From: CAIWHR01 sp963741355
Lineage (GTDB): Bacteria; Pseudomonadota; Gammaproteobacteria; Burkholderiales; Casimicrobiaceae
Direction of reading: 5' to 3'
Assembly: GCA_963741355.1 (NCBI GenBank)
Contig: CAVUIG010000019.1
Span: 248,001-312,000 of the forward strand
DNA length: 64,000 nucleotides
Position numbers and translations under genes: made by a program
Notes under the pieces: generated by a model
Told to the model about the DNA's origin: nothing
Database searches by the model: none
The model's input: the letters and a program-made list of their open reading frames with translations, nothing else
Shown: piece after piece, positions 47,439-57,014 of the stretch
How positions within the stretch are numbered: the stretch's first letter is position 1
Layout of the letters: every line of letters begins with the position of its first letter

Positions 47439-50168
47439 GAGCCCTCCGCCATTCGCGCCATCTCGCCGCCCTCCTGCTCGGCCTGTTCGCGCTCGCCGCA
47501 GCCGCCGCGCTGCCCCCCGGCGTAACGCAGGGGCCCTCGGTCGAAGGCGTCACCGAATACCGGCTCGCGAACGGCCTCAAGATCCTGCTCTTCCCGGACG
47601 CGTCGAAGCCGACGACGACCGTCAACGTCACCTACGAGGTCGGCTCCGCCTACGAGAACTACGGCGAGACCGGCATGGCGCATCTGCTGGAGCACCTCGT
47701 GTTCAAGGGCACGCCAAGCCGCGGCAACATCCAGACCGAGCTCGGCAAGCGCGGCATGCAGTACAACGGCTCGACCAGCTTCGATCGCACCAACTATTTC
47801 GAGTCGTTCACCGCCAGCGACGACAATCTCGCCTGGGCGCTCGGGATGGAAGCCGACCGGATGGTCAACTCGTACATCCGCAAGAGCGACCTCGATTCGG
47901 AGATGACGGTGGTGCGCAACGAGTTCGAGAGCGGCGAGAACAACCCGCAGCTCGTGCTGTACGGACGGATGCTCGCCTCGGCGTTCATGTGGCACAACTA
48001 CGGGCACCTGCAGATCGGCGCGCGCTCGGACATCGAGAACGTCGACATCGGCCGGCTGCAGGCGTTCTACCGGCTCTACTACCAGCCCGACAACGCGGTG
48101 CTGATCGTCGCCGGCAAGTTCGATCCCGACGCGACGCTTCGTCTCATCGTCAAGGATTTCGGGCCGATCCCGAAGCCCGCGCGCACGCTGCCGGCGATCT
48201 ACACCGAGGAGCCCGTGCAGGACGGCGAGCGGGCGGTGACGCTGCGCCGCGCCGGCGGGTCGAAATTTCTCGGCATGATGTACCACACGGTGCGCGGCGC
48301 GCATCCTGACTTTGTCGCGCTCGACGTGCTGGGCGACGTGCTGACCGTCCCGCCCGCCGGACGCCTCTACAAGGCGCTGGTGACGACGAAGAAGGCGTCC
48401 TCCGTCGAGGCGTGGATGAGCGAGCTGCGCGAGCCGGGGACGCTCGCGTTCTTCGCGCAGATCCCCGACGCCGATCCGCTCGCGCCGGCACGCGACGCGA
48501 TGTTCGCGACGATCGAGGGCCTCGCGAAGGAGCCCGTGACCGAAGCGGAGGTCGCGCGCATCCGCGGCAAGGCGGCAGTCAATTTCGACGAGACGATGGC
48601 GAACCCGCAGCGATTCGCGGTCGCGATCTCGGAATCGGTCGCGCTGGGCGACTGGCGTCTGTTCTTCATCACGCGCGACCGCTATCGCACCGTCACCGCC
48701 ACCAGCGTCAACCGCGTCGCGCAGCAATACCTGCAGCGGTCGAACGTCACCGTCGGCGAGTTCATTCCCGACGCGAAGCCCGCGCGCGCGCCGGTTCCGC
48801 CTCCCGTCGACCTCGCCGCGATGGTCAGGGATTACAAGGGCGACGCCGCCGCCGTCACCGGCGAGGCGTTCGACGCGAGCCCCGCGAATCTCGATGCGCG
48901 CACCGAGCGCTTCGTGCTGCCCAATGGGGCGAAGGTCGCGCTCTTGCCCAAGAAGACGCGCGGCGAGGCCGTCCGCTTCACGGTGTCGCTCCATTACGCC
49001 GACCTGAAGCAGGCCTTCGGCAAGCAGGCCGACGGCCAGCTCGCGGGCGAGATGCTGCTGCGCGGCACGACCCGGCACACGCGCCAGGAGATCGAGGACG
49101 CGCTCGACGCGCTGCGCGCCAAGCTCGCCATCAACGGCAGCAGCGTCGGCACATCGGTGTCCGGCCAGACGTTCCGGAAGGAGCTTCCCGACACGCTGCG
49201 TCATTCTCGCCGAGGTGCTGCGCGAGCCCTCGTTCCCGGCCGACGAGCTCGAGACGCTTCAGCGCGAGGAGACGACCGGGCTCGAGGAATCGCGCACCGA
49301 TCCGCAGGAGGCGGCGCTCCGCGCGTCGCGGCGCCAGAACAATCCCTATCCCGCCGGCGATCCGCGGTATGGTCCGACGCTCGAGGAAAGCCTCGCGTGG
49401 ACGCGCGCGGTCACCGTCGATTCGCTGAAGCGCTTCCACGCGCAGTTCTTCGGCGCGAGCAACGCCGAGATCGCGATCGTCGGCGACTTCGACGCCGCCG
49501 CGGTCAAGGCGCTCGTCACCGAGCTCTTCGGCGGCTGGAAGAGCCCTTCGCCGTACGCGCGCGTGCCGGACCCGTTCGTGCCGAACAAGGCAGCTTCGGA
49601 GAAGCTCGATCTCCCCGACAAGGCCAATGCGTTCCTGATCGCGCGCGAGGCAATTCCGCTCAACGACCAGAGCCCCGACTTTGCCGCGATGCTGCTCGCG
49701 AACTACCTCTTCGGCGATTCGCCGTCGTCGCGCCTATTCGAGCGGCTGCGGCAGAAGGACGGCCTGTCCTACGGTGTGGGGTCGATCCTCACGCCGAACT
49801 CGTTCGAGCAGAACAGCCTGTTCCGCGTGTACGCGATCTTCGCGCCCGAGAATCTCGCGCGGGTGCGGACGGATTTCGCCGAGGAGTTCGCCGCGGCGAT
49901 GACCGGCGGGTTCACCGACGCCGAGGTGCAGACGGGGAGGCAAGGCCTGTTGCAGGAGCGGCGCCTCGCGCGCACGCAGGACGGCACCGTCGCGTCGGCG
50001 CTCGCGAACCAGGAGTTCCTCGGGCGCACGTGGGCGTTCTCCGCGGCGGTCGACGCGGCGATCGAAAAGCTCACGACCGCCGAAGTGAACGCGGCGTTCC
50101 GCAAGTACGTGAAGCCCGGCGAGCTCGGCTACGCGTACGCGGGCGACTTCGGCAAGGCGCCGAAGTAG
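47435..50168 (+). CDS. M16 family zinc metallopeptidase (double domain), one-base frameshift
   Basis: About 910 residues, exported (signal peptide about 1-25). The first M16 domain has the inverted zinc motif HLLEH (residues 83-87) in MAHLLEHLVFKGT and the downstream Glu region; the second, inactive half follows (RQKDGLSYGVGSILTP). An extra C near 49198 shifts frame between GQTFRKELPDTL and VILAEVLREPSFPADE. Resembles pitrilysin/PqqL-like periplasmic peptidases. It starts at the end of the preceding open frame. Confidence 0.88.
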
Positions 50169-50196
50169 GCCTCCGGCGCGCGATCAGGGCGCCGCG

Positions 50197-51900
50197 TCAC
50201 TTCACCCGCGCGATGCGATCGCGCCGTCCGGGCGCCACCGGCGAGTGCGCGGCGAAGTAGTCGACGAGCGCGTCGATGTCCTGCGCTCCGCCGATCCGGT
50301 CGGTTCCGCGCTTCAGCACGGCATAGCTCATGCCGTCGGCGAGAAAATCGTTCACCGTCACGCGATACGCGGCCGCCGGGTCGATCGGAATGCCGTGGAG
50401 GCGCATCGAGCCCTTGACTACGCGGTGTCCGACCGGCTGCGAGCGGTCCCAGGCGTAGCCGAATCCGCGCGACGGCTGGAGGATGCGCCCGTGCTCGTCC
50501 TGCGGCGGCAGCCATTGCTGCTCGAGGAGCTGCCGGATCTCGTCGCCCGAGAGCGTCATCGTGACGAGGCTGTTGCCGAACGGCTGCACGCTGAAGAGCT
50601 CGCCGTAGGTGACGAGGCCGTCCGGCGCATGGAATGCGAGGGAGGCGCGCATCCCGCCGGGATTGGTGAACGCGACCTGCGCGCCGCCCGAGTCGGCGCC
50701 TGACGTCGCGTCGAGCTGCGCGTCGGCGATCACGTCGCCCATCGTGGTCTCGCCCGCGGCATTTGGCATGTTGTAGAAGATGTCGGCGCTGATGCGGCCG
50801 ACGGCGCGGGCCGAGCGCGGCGCGGCCATCGCCTGGTAGCGCGCGACGAGCTCCGCAAGCGCCGGCGCGGGCGCCAGCGTTCGCGGGTCGACGATGCGGT
50901 TGTTCGCCGCGATCGCCACCGGCCTGTGCGCGCGCGTGTCGATCGTGACGTCGATGTCGGTGAGCAGTCGGCCGTAGAATCCGGCGCTGGTGACGGTGCG
51001 TCCGTCGACGTCGCAGACATAGGCCTGATGCGTGTGGCCGCTGACGACGAGCCGGACCGACGGATCGATTCGCGGCACGATGGAAAGGATCGCGCCGACC
51101 ACACCCGGGCAGCGATGATCGTCGTAGAGACCCGTCGTGAACGCTCCCTGATGGATCAGCACGACGACGGCGTCGACGCCGGCCGCGCGAAGCTCCGGCA
51201 GCAACGCGTTGACCGCGTCCGCCTCGTCCGTGAATTCGAGGCCCTCGACGCCGCTCGGCCGCACCAGCGACGGCGTGCCCTTGAGCACGACGCCGATGAA
51301 CGCGATCGCGAGCCCGCCGGGAAGACGCCGTATCGCGTAGGGCGGGAACAGCGTCCGGCCGGTGGACCGGTCGATCACGTTGGCGGCGAGATAGCGAAAC
51401 GTCGCGCCGGCGAACCCCGCCGCCGTGAAGCAGCCGTCGACGGGCGAGCAGCCGCCGTTCTGCATCCGAAGGAGCTCGGATCTGCCGCGGTCGAACTCGT
51501 GGTTGCCGACCGACGTGTAGTCGAGCCCGACCAGATTCATCGCCTCGATCGTCGGCTCGTCGCGGAACAGCGAGGAGACGAGCGGCGACGCGCCGATGAT
51601 GTCGCCGGCGCCGACGACGAGGGTGTCCCGGTTCTTCGCCTTGAGCTCGCGCACCAGCGTCGCGAGATACGCGACGCCGCCCGCGGGGACGACGGTCCGC
51701 TTCGAGGGGTCGGCCGGGTCGCGCTCGGCGACGCCGCCCAGCGGCGTCTCGAGGTTGCCGTGGAAATCGTTGAACGCGACGAGCTTCACGGTGCGCATCG
51801 CCGGCGGCGCGGGGGCGTCGGTCGCAGGCCCGGCGCACGCGGCCAGCATGACCGCGACGAGCGGCCAGGCGTGACGGCGCTTCATCCACACGAACCCCAT
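50197..51900 (-). CDS. 5'-nucleotidase/UshA-like metallophosphatase lipoprotein
   Basis: A 567-residue protein with a lipobox (VAVMLAACAG). The N-terminal metallophosphoesterase domain shows VAFNDFHGNLETP, GAGDIIGASPLVSSLF, VGNHEFDRG and VSGHTHQAYVCD, all metal-ligand motifs. The C-terminal 5'-nucleotidase domain contains GMRASLAFHAPDGLVTYGEL and NSLVTMTLSGDEIRQLLE. It hydrolyses nucleotides in the periplasm. The ATG at 51900 is chosen for GGGAGG five bases upstream. Convergent with the M16 gene. Confidence 0.88.
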   Translation of the reverse strand: MGFVWMKRRHAWPLVAVMLAACAGPATDAPAPPAMRTVKLVAFNDFHGNLETPLGGVAERDPADPSKRTVVPAGGVAYLATLVRELKAKNRDTLVVGAGDIIGASPLVSSLFRDEPTIEAMNLVGLDYTSVGNHEFDRGRSELLRMQNGGCSPVDGCFTAAGFAGATFRYLAANVIDRSTGRTLFPPYAIRRLPGGLAIAFIGVVLKGTPSLVRPSGVEGLEFTDEADAVNALLPELRAAGVDAVVVLIHQGAFTTGLYDDHRCPGVVGAILSIVPRIDPSVRLVVSGHTHQAYVCDVDGRTVTSAGFYGRLLTDIDVTIDTRAHRPVAIAANNRIVDPRTLAPAPALAELVARYQAMAAPRSARAVGRISADIFYNMPNAAGETTMGDVIADAQLDATSGADSGGAQVAFTNPGGMRASLAFHAPDGLVTYGELFSVQPFGNSLVTMTLSGDEIRQLLEQQWLPPQDEHGRILQPSRGFGYAWDRSQPVGHRVVKGSMRLHGIPIDPAAAYRVTVNDFLADGMSYAVLKRGTDRIGGAQDIDALVDYFAAHSPVAPGRRDRIARVK

Positions 51901-52135
51901 CGAGGCCTCCCTGATCGCTCGTCGCAGCGCGCCCCCATACATTCGGACGGTGCGCGCAAAGACCCGATACTTGCGGAGGCACGCGTTCGCGTCAACCGCG
52001 ACGCAGGCGCGACGATGGGGCGTCGGCTAGAATGGCGCACCGCAAACCCTCGCGCCCCTCCCACGCTCGCGCACGACTGCGTGGGTGACACACGGGCGAC
52101 GGACCGCCACCCGTCCCTCGCATGACCAGGATCGG

Positions 52136-53071
52136 ATGAAAACGCACCTCGCGCCGCGCGACCTCGCGCTCACGTTCGCCGTCGTCGCGGTCTGGGGCTT
52201 CACTTTCGTCCCGATCAAGGTGGCGCTGACCGAAGTGCCGCCGTTCGCGCTCGCCGCACTGCGGTTCTTCCTCGCCGCGATTCCCGTCGTGTTCTTCGTC
52301 CGGCGTCCGGCGATGCCGTGGCGGCACGTCGTCGCCTACGGCGTCGCGATCGGCGTGTTCCAGTTCGGCCTGCTGTTCGTCGGAATGAAGCTCGGAATGC
52401 CGGCGGGCCTGTCGTCGCTGGTGATCCAGCTGCAGGTGTTCTTCACCATCGGCCTCGCGATGCTGACCGAAGGCGACCGGCTGCGCCGGTACAACGTGCT
52501 CGGCGCAATCATCGCCGTCGCCGGCGTCGTGCTCCTCGCCGTGCACAAGGTGTCGGCGGGCGAGAGCGCGACCTTCGCCGGATTCCTGCTGGTGATCGCC
52601 GCGGCGTTCTCGTGGGCGGTCGGCAACATCATCGCGAAGCGGGGTGCGGGAGAGCACGGCGCCGACATGTTCGCGCTGGTCGTCTGGTCGAGCCTCGTCC
52701 CGCCGCTGCCGCTCGCGGCGCTGTCGTTCCTGTTCGAGGGCGGCCCCGCCGCCGTCAGCGCGGTGCTCTCGATGAGCATGCTCGCGTGGGCGTGCGTGCT
52801 GGCGATGGCGTACGGCGCGACGCTGTTCGGATTCGGCTCGTGGAACGCGCTGCTGCACCGCTATCCGACCGCGATCATCTCCCCGTTCGCGCTGCTGATT
52901 CCCGTCTCGGGGATCGCCTGCGGCGCGCTCCTGCTCGGCGAATCGCTTTCGCCGCTGCAGGCGGCGGGGGCGGTGCTGGTGTTCGCGGGTCTCGCGGTCA
53001 ACGTGTACGGGCTTCGCGCGCGCGCATGGCTGGCGCGCGCTCTGGCGGCCCGCGGCGGAGCGCCGCGATGA
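52136..53071 (+). CDS. eamA: EamA family amino-acid metabolite exporter
   Basis: A 311-residue DMT transporter with ten helices, very like E. coli EamA/YdeD, an O-acetylserine/cysteine exporter: LALTFAVVAVWGFTFVPIKV, GMPAGLSSLVIQLQVFFTI, AAAFSWAVGNIIAKRG, RYPTAIISPFALLIPVSG. Its stop overlaps the start of the next gene by four bases (ATGA). Confidence 0.87.
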   Translation: MKTHLAPRDLALTFAVVAVWGFTFVPIKVALTEVPPFALAALRFFLAAIPVVFFVRRPAMPWRHVVAYGVAIGVFQFGLLFVGMKLGMPAGLSSLVIQLQVFFTIGLAMLTEGDRLRRYNVLGAIIAVAGVVLLAVHKVSAGESATFAGFLLVIAAAFSWAVGNIIAKRGAGEHGADMFALVVWSSLVPPLPLAALSFLFEGGPAAVSAVLSMSMLAWACVLAMAYGATLFGFGSWNALLHRYPTAIISPFALLIPVSGIACGALLLGESLSPLQAAGAVLVFAGLAVNVYGLRARAWLARALAARGGAPR

Positions 53072-54036
53072 AGCGAATGCAACCGCTCCGCGATCCCACT
53101 CGCGGCATCTGGCAGATCCTGCGCCACCCGGCCGAATTCGTGCTGCGCGTGCTGCGGGGCTTTCGCGACAATCGCGGCCTGCTGCTCGGCGGCGCCGTCG
53201 CCTACTACGCGCTGCTCTCGCTCGTTCCGTTGCTCATCCTCGTCGTCATCGCGCTGTCGCATTTCATCGACGAGACGCAGGTCCTCGCCATGCTCGGCCA
53301 GTATCTGGAATTCGTGGTGCCCGGACAGGCCGAGGCGATCGTCGACGAGCTCCGCCACTTTCTCGTGCACCGCGAAGCCGCCAGCGGATTCCTGCTCCTG
53401 ACGATGCTCTTCTTCAGCGCGCTCGCCTTCTCGGTGCTGGAGACCGCGATGTCGGTGATCTTCTTCCACCGCTTTCGCGCCAAGCGCCGGCACTATCTGG
53501 TCTCGGCGGTGCTTCCGTACATCTTCATCGTCCTGCTGGCGAGCGGCCTGCTGGTCGTGACGATCGTCGCCGGCGGACTGGAGACGATGGCCTCGCGCCG
53601 GGTGGTCATCTTCGGAATACCGCATTCGCTGGGCGCGCTGTCGAGCGGCCTCCTCTACCTGCTCGGCGTCGCCGGCGAAATTCTCCTGCTGACGTCGATC
53701 TATCTCGTGATGCCGGCGGGGCGCCTGTCGTTCCGCCGCGCGCTGATCGGCGGGGCAGCTGCGGGATTGCTGTGGGAGATCATGCGGCACGGCCTCGTCT
53801 GGTACTACGCCACGATGACGCAGATCCGCGTGGTCTACGGCTCCCTCACCACCGCGATCGCCGTGCTCCTCTCCGTCGAGATCGCGGGGCTCGTGCTGCT
53901 GCTGGGCGCGCAGGTGATCGCCGAATACGAGCGGCTTGCGCGCGTGCCGCTCGGCAGCGAGGCGGAGCCGCCGGCGCCCGAGGGCGCCGCCGTTTCCCTA
54001 GGCCTGGTGGGCTCTAAAGCCGCCGTGCACTCATAG
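53068..54036 (+). CDS. YihY/BrkB-like inner membrane protein
   Basis: A 322-residue polytopic membrane protein of the YihY/BrkB family, with GGAVAYYALLSLVPLLILVV near the start, GRLSFRRALIGGAAAGLLWEI, and VYGSLTTAIAVLLSVEIAGLVLLLGAQ near the end. Family function is unclear. Overlaps eamA by four bases, so coupled. Confidence 0.87.
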   Translation: MKRMQPLRDPTRGIWQILRHPAEFVLRVLRGFRDNRGLLLGGAVAYYALLSLVPLLILVVIALSHFIDETQVLAMLGQYLEFVVPGQAEAIVDELRHFLVHREAASGFLLLTMLFFSALAFSVLETAMSVIFFHRFRAKRRHYLVSAVLPYIFIVLLASGLLVVTIVAGGLETMASRRVVIFGIPHSLGALSSGLLYLLGVAGEILLLTSIYLVMPAGRLSFRRALIGGAAAGLLWEIMRHGLVWYYATMTQIRVVYGSLTTAIAVLLSVEIAGLVLLLGAQVIAEYERLARVPLGSEAEPPAPEGAAVSLGLVGSKAAVHS

Positions 54037-54167
54037 GCGGCAGCGCCCCCTGAGGCGGCGCCCTACACGGGAATGGAATGAGCCCCGGCAGCGACGACCG
54101 GAGCGATCCCTCACTCTCCCATCACGCCAAGGATCCCATCCTTGCGCGAAGTCGCGAGAGGAACGTC

Positions 54168-54389
54168 ATGAACCGCTGGAATCTGGCCGGCCACTGGAAG
54201 CAATGCCGCGGCACCATCAAGGAAGCGCTGGGGCGCGTGATGGGCAATCGCCTGCTTGAATTCGACGGCCAGCAGGATCGCCTCAACGGGCGCCTCCAGG
54301 TGCACGGCTCGAGCGGGCGGCGGCGCCCGATCACCGGCGTCGGACGAACGTTGATGCGCCGGCCCGGCAAGCGGGATCTGGTCGTTTGA
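54168..54389 (+). CDS. CsbD-like stress protein
   Basis: A 73-residue protein whose first 45 residues match the CsbD pattern: W-x-L-x-G-x-W-K-Q-x-x-G-x-I-K-E in NRWNLAGHWKQCRGTIKEAL and LEFDGQQDRLNGRLQ. The C-terminus is basic. CsbD proteins are induced by general stress. Confidence 0.75.
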   Translation: MNRWNLAGHWKQCRGTIKEALGRVMGNRLLEFDGQQDRLNGRLQVHGSSGRRRPITGVGRTLMRRPGKRDLVV

Positions 54390-54579
54390 AGCCGTGACGC
54401 TGGTCGCTGCGAGGCGGCAGCGAAGGCTTTCCAAGCGGATTGCAACGATTACACCGCGCGCATGCCGCGGCGTGAAGGATCCTGCGGAAATTCAAATGTG
54501 TGCGAACGGTATGTTTGTTGCGACCGTCACCGGGCTGGCGACAGCGCCAGGCATCCTCACCTCACCTTGGAGCTTTCAA

Positions 54580-54924
54580 ATGTCTCATTCGTCGAACAAG
54601 CGGCATCAGCAGGATCAATCGGGGCGCGACGAGAAGCGTCACGACATATCCCCGGATCACGGGAAGGAACAGGACAAGGAACGCGGGCCGTCGCCGGGCC
54701 GCGGCGGCGGTCAGCCGCAGGAACAGGATCGCAATCGCGACAAATCGTCGGGCCAGCAGAGCGACAAGCGCAAGTCGGATCCCTCGGTGAACCAGCCGCC
54801 GCCGGAGCGCGACGCACCGGGACGCCAGAAGGGCCGCGATGACGACGAGGACGAGGAACGGAATTATCGCCCCGGCGCGTCGGAGGACTACGAGCCGGAC
54901 GATGGAAAGCGTCCCGGACGTTGA
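54580..54924 (+). CDS. Hydrophilic low-complexity protein, hypothetical
   Basis: A 114-residue protein with almost no hydrophobic residues, rich in Gln, Arg, Asp, Glu, Lys, Gly and Pro (for example PQEQDRNRDKSSGQQSDKRK, DDDEDEERNYRPG). Likely intrinsically disordered. GGAG lies nine bases upstream of the ATG. Its place behind a CsbD gene suggests a desiccation or stress role, which is inference only. Confidence 0.6.
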   Translation: MSHSSNKRHQQDQSGRDEKRHDISPDHGKEQDKERGPSPGRGGGQPQEQDRNRDKSSGQQSDKRKSDPSVNQPPPERDAPGRQKGRDDDEDEERNYRPGASEDYEPDDGKRPGR

Positions 54925-55019
54925 ACGGTGACGACGACACCGGTCGGATCGGAATGAATGCTCGGCGGGCCGCGCGGTCAAAACCGCGACGGCCCGCATA
55001 AACGGGCAAAATCACCAAC

Positions 55020-55313
55020 ATGCGCAACCGCATCTCGGAATTCCTTGACGACCGGCCGGGAATCGAGCTCTATCCGGTAGCGCCTCCGGGCGATCCGCGC
55101 CCGGGCCCCGGCGAGCACGATCGGCCGACGCCCCAGCCGATCGAGGTTCCACCGCCGCCAACCTCGCCGCACCCCAACGCGGAGCCGGCCGAGGTGCCGA
55201 CGGAGCCGCGCGCCCCTGCACCGATGCGGCGTGGCCCTCGTTGGCGTGGGCGCGCCAGGGCCGCCGCAAGGCCGTCCCGTGCGCCGCGCGATATCGAACG
55301 CGCGCTGCGCTGA
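55020..55313 (+). CDS. Small proline/arginine-rich protein, hypothetical
   Basis: 97 codons; the first 20 residues are protein-like (MRNRISEFLDDRPGIELYPV), the rest is Pro- and Arg-rich. No clear ribosome-binding site. It could be spurious in such GC-rich DNA. Confidence 0.35.
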   Translation: MRNRISEFLDDRPGIELYPVAPPGDPRPGPGEHDRPTPQPIEVPPPPTSPHPNAEPAEVPTEPRAPAPMRRGPRWRGRARAAARPSRAPRDIERALR

Positions 55314-55500
55314 CACCTCAACCGCCAGCACTCCCCGCAATCCGTAATTGGCGCCCCCGCCGCCCGCGCGGGCGCGAACCGCTGCGACGGTGACGCGCCG
55401 CGGGAGTCGATCACAGGCCTTCCCAATCGCCTCCATTGAGGCGATGATGGGCCTTCCACTGGCCTCGCGCCCCGCGCGCCATTCACCGCGCTCCCGCCAA

Positions 55501-55914
55501 ATGATGGCCCCGGCTTCGCGCTCATCGCTTCCCCCGACGGTTCTCGTCGTCGACGATCATCCCGACACCGCGGAAGTGGTCGCGCGGCTGCTGGAGAGCG
55601 CGGGCTATGCGATCGTGGAGGCGTCGTCGGCCTACCAGGCCGTCGAGCTGCTCGACGCCAATCGCGACATTTCGCTGATCCTGTCGGACGTGCGCATGCC
55701 CAACGTCGACGGCTTCGACTTCCTGCGCCTCGTCCGCCACCGGTATCCGTCGCTGCCGATGGTCCTGATGACCGGGCTTCCGATCACGCGCGAGGATTTC
55801 GTCCCGCGCGGCGCGAGGATCCTGCAGAAGCCGTTCGGAATCGACGAGCTGCAGCGCATCGTCGCGGAGCTCCTCGCGTCGGGCCCTTCCGCGCACGCGG
55901 GACCCGCGCTGTGA
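55501..55914 (+). CDS. Single-domain response regulator
   Basis: A 137-residue receiver domain: VLVVDDHPDTAEVV with the acidic pair, phosphoacceptor Asp in LILSDVRMPNVDGFDF, the Thr in MTGLP and the Lys in LQKPFG. No output domain, so it signals through protein contacts. Tandem ATG codons at 55501 and 55504. Confidence 0.85.
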   Translation: MMAPASRSSLPPTVLVVDDHPDTAEVVARLLESAGYAIVEASSAYQAVELLDANRDISLILSDVRMPNVDGFDFLRLVRHRYPSLPMVLMTGLPITREDFVPRGARILQKPFGIDELQRIVAELLASGPSAHAGPAL

Positions 55915-55929
55915 GCGGGTCGCGCCCGC

Positions 55930-56541
55930 TCACCCGCGGGCCGACGATTCCCGCGACCGGTTGAAAGCCTGCTCGCGCTCGATGTCGGCGAGCGTGTAGG
56001 GCTGTGACGCCGGATCGAAGTCGCGCCACCCGTCGCGGCGCCACGCCTCGGCGCGCTGCGCGACGTCCACGACGCCGTTGCGGGAGAGGATGTCGCAGAT
56101 GGCGGCGGATTCGCTCTCGTTGCATTCGACGGTGACGACCGCGCCGCCGCGGCGAATGCCCTCCGCGTAGATCCTCGCCTCTTCACCGTCGACTCCAACG
56201 GTCGCGAGCGCGCCCATGAGGCCGCCGACGACGGCGCCCATGCCCGCGCCGGCAAGCGCGGCGACGATGGGACCGGCGGCGATGACGGGTCCGAGGAGCG
56301 GGATGGTGAGGCCGGTGAGCCCGACCGCGACGCCGGCGGCGCCCCCCATCAGTCCGCCCGTCACCGCGCCGGCGGCGGTTCCCGACGGCGGCTCGCCATC
56401 GCCGCGCGTCGCCGTGTATTCGCCGCGCAGGTCGCTCGCGACGATGCTGATCCGATTCGCCGGCATGCCGTAGATCATGAGTTCATCGACAGCGCGCTTG
56501 GCTTCCGCATAGCTGTCGAAGAGTCCTGAAACGCTCTTCAT
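55930..56541 (-). CDS. General-stress-type protein with glycine-rich hydrophobic core
   Basis: A 203-residue protein: N-terminal domain (SVSGLFDSYAEAKRAVDELM) as in general stress protein 17M-like proteins, a long Gly/Ala hydrophobic core that could span the membrane (GGLMGGAAGVAVGLTGLTIP), and a hydrophilic C-terminal tail (DFDPASQPYTLADIEREQAF). Function unknown. GGAGG precedes the ATG. Confidence 0.75.
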   Translation of the reverse strand: MKSVSGLFDSYAEAKRAVDELMIYGMPANRISIVASDLRGEYTATRGDGEPPSGTAAGAVTGGLMGGAAGVAVGLTGLTIPLLGPVIAAGPIVAALAGAGMGAVVGGLMGALATVGVDGEEARIYAEGIRRGGAVVTVECNESESAAICDILSRNGVVDVAQRAEAWRRDGWRDFDPASQPYTLADIEREQAFNRSRESSARG

Positions 56542-56594
56542 GATGACCTCCGCTGAACGTGTGCCCGGCACGGATCGGGCGAAGGGACTTGCGA

Positions 56595-56945
56595 CTAGGG
56601 GGTGACGATCCACGCGCCGGGCGCGATGCCGGCTTGCGTCTCGCCCGCTGCGGCGGCATCCCACTCGAGCATCGCCCGCGTGTCGAAAGGGCGGCGCGGC
56701 AAGTTGATGCGGCGCGATCGCGCTCTGGGTGAGAAGGCGCGCACGAATCGCCTCACCGCGGCGGCCTTCACGCGCCATTGCCAGCGGTCGAAGTGATAGA
56801 GGTAGGTGAGCGACACCGCCAAACCGGCGATCCCTGCGATCACGACGATCGCCGCCAGGAGCGGGAACGGCGGTGGCGCATTCGTCAGCCACAAGCCGAC
56901 CCCGGCGAGTGCGCCCAAGAGGTAGAAGCTCGGATATCGAGGCAT
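56595..56945 (-). CDS. Small membrane protein, hypothetical
   Basis: 116 residues with two adjacent hydrophobic helices (FYLLGALAGVGLWLTN and LLAAIVVIAGIAGLAVSLTY) and a basic C-terminal half. No family recognised. Probably cotranscribed with the neighbouring histidine kinase or stress gene on the same strand. Confidence 0.55.
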   Translation of the reverse strand: MPRYPSFYLLGALAGVGLWLTNAPPPFPLLAAIVVIAGIAGLAVSLTYLYHFDRWQWRVKAAAVRRFVRAFSPRARSRRINLPRRPFDTRAMLEWDAAAAGETQAGIAPGAWIVTP

Positions 56946-57014
56946 GGCGTGATCGTCGCGCGCCCTCCCCGCGCGCGCCATCGGACGGCCGCCCGCAGCG
57001 GCGTAGGGTCCCGC

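Noticed and set aside
53900..54080. Terminator after the BrkB-like gene
   Set aside because: GC-rich repeats only; no stable stem followed by T residues was found.
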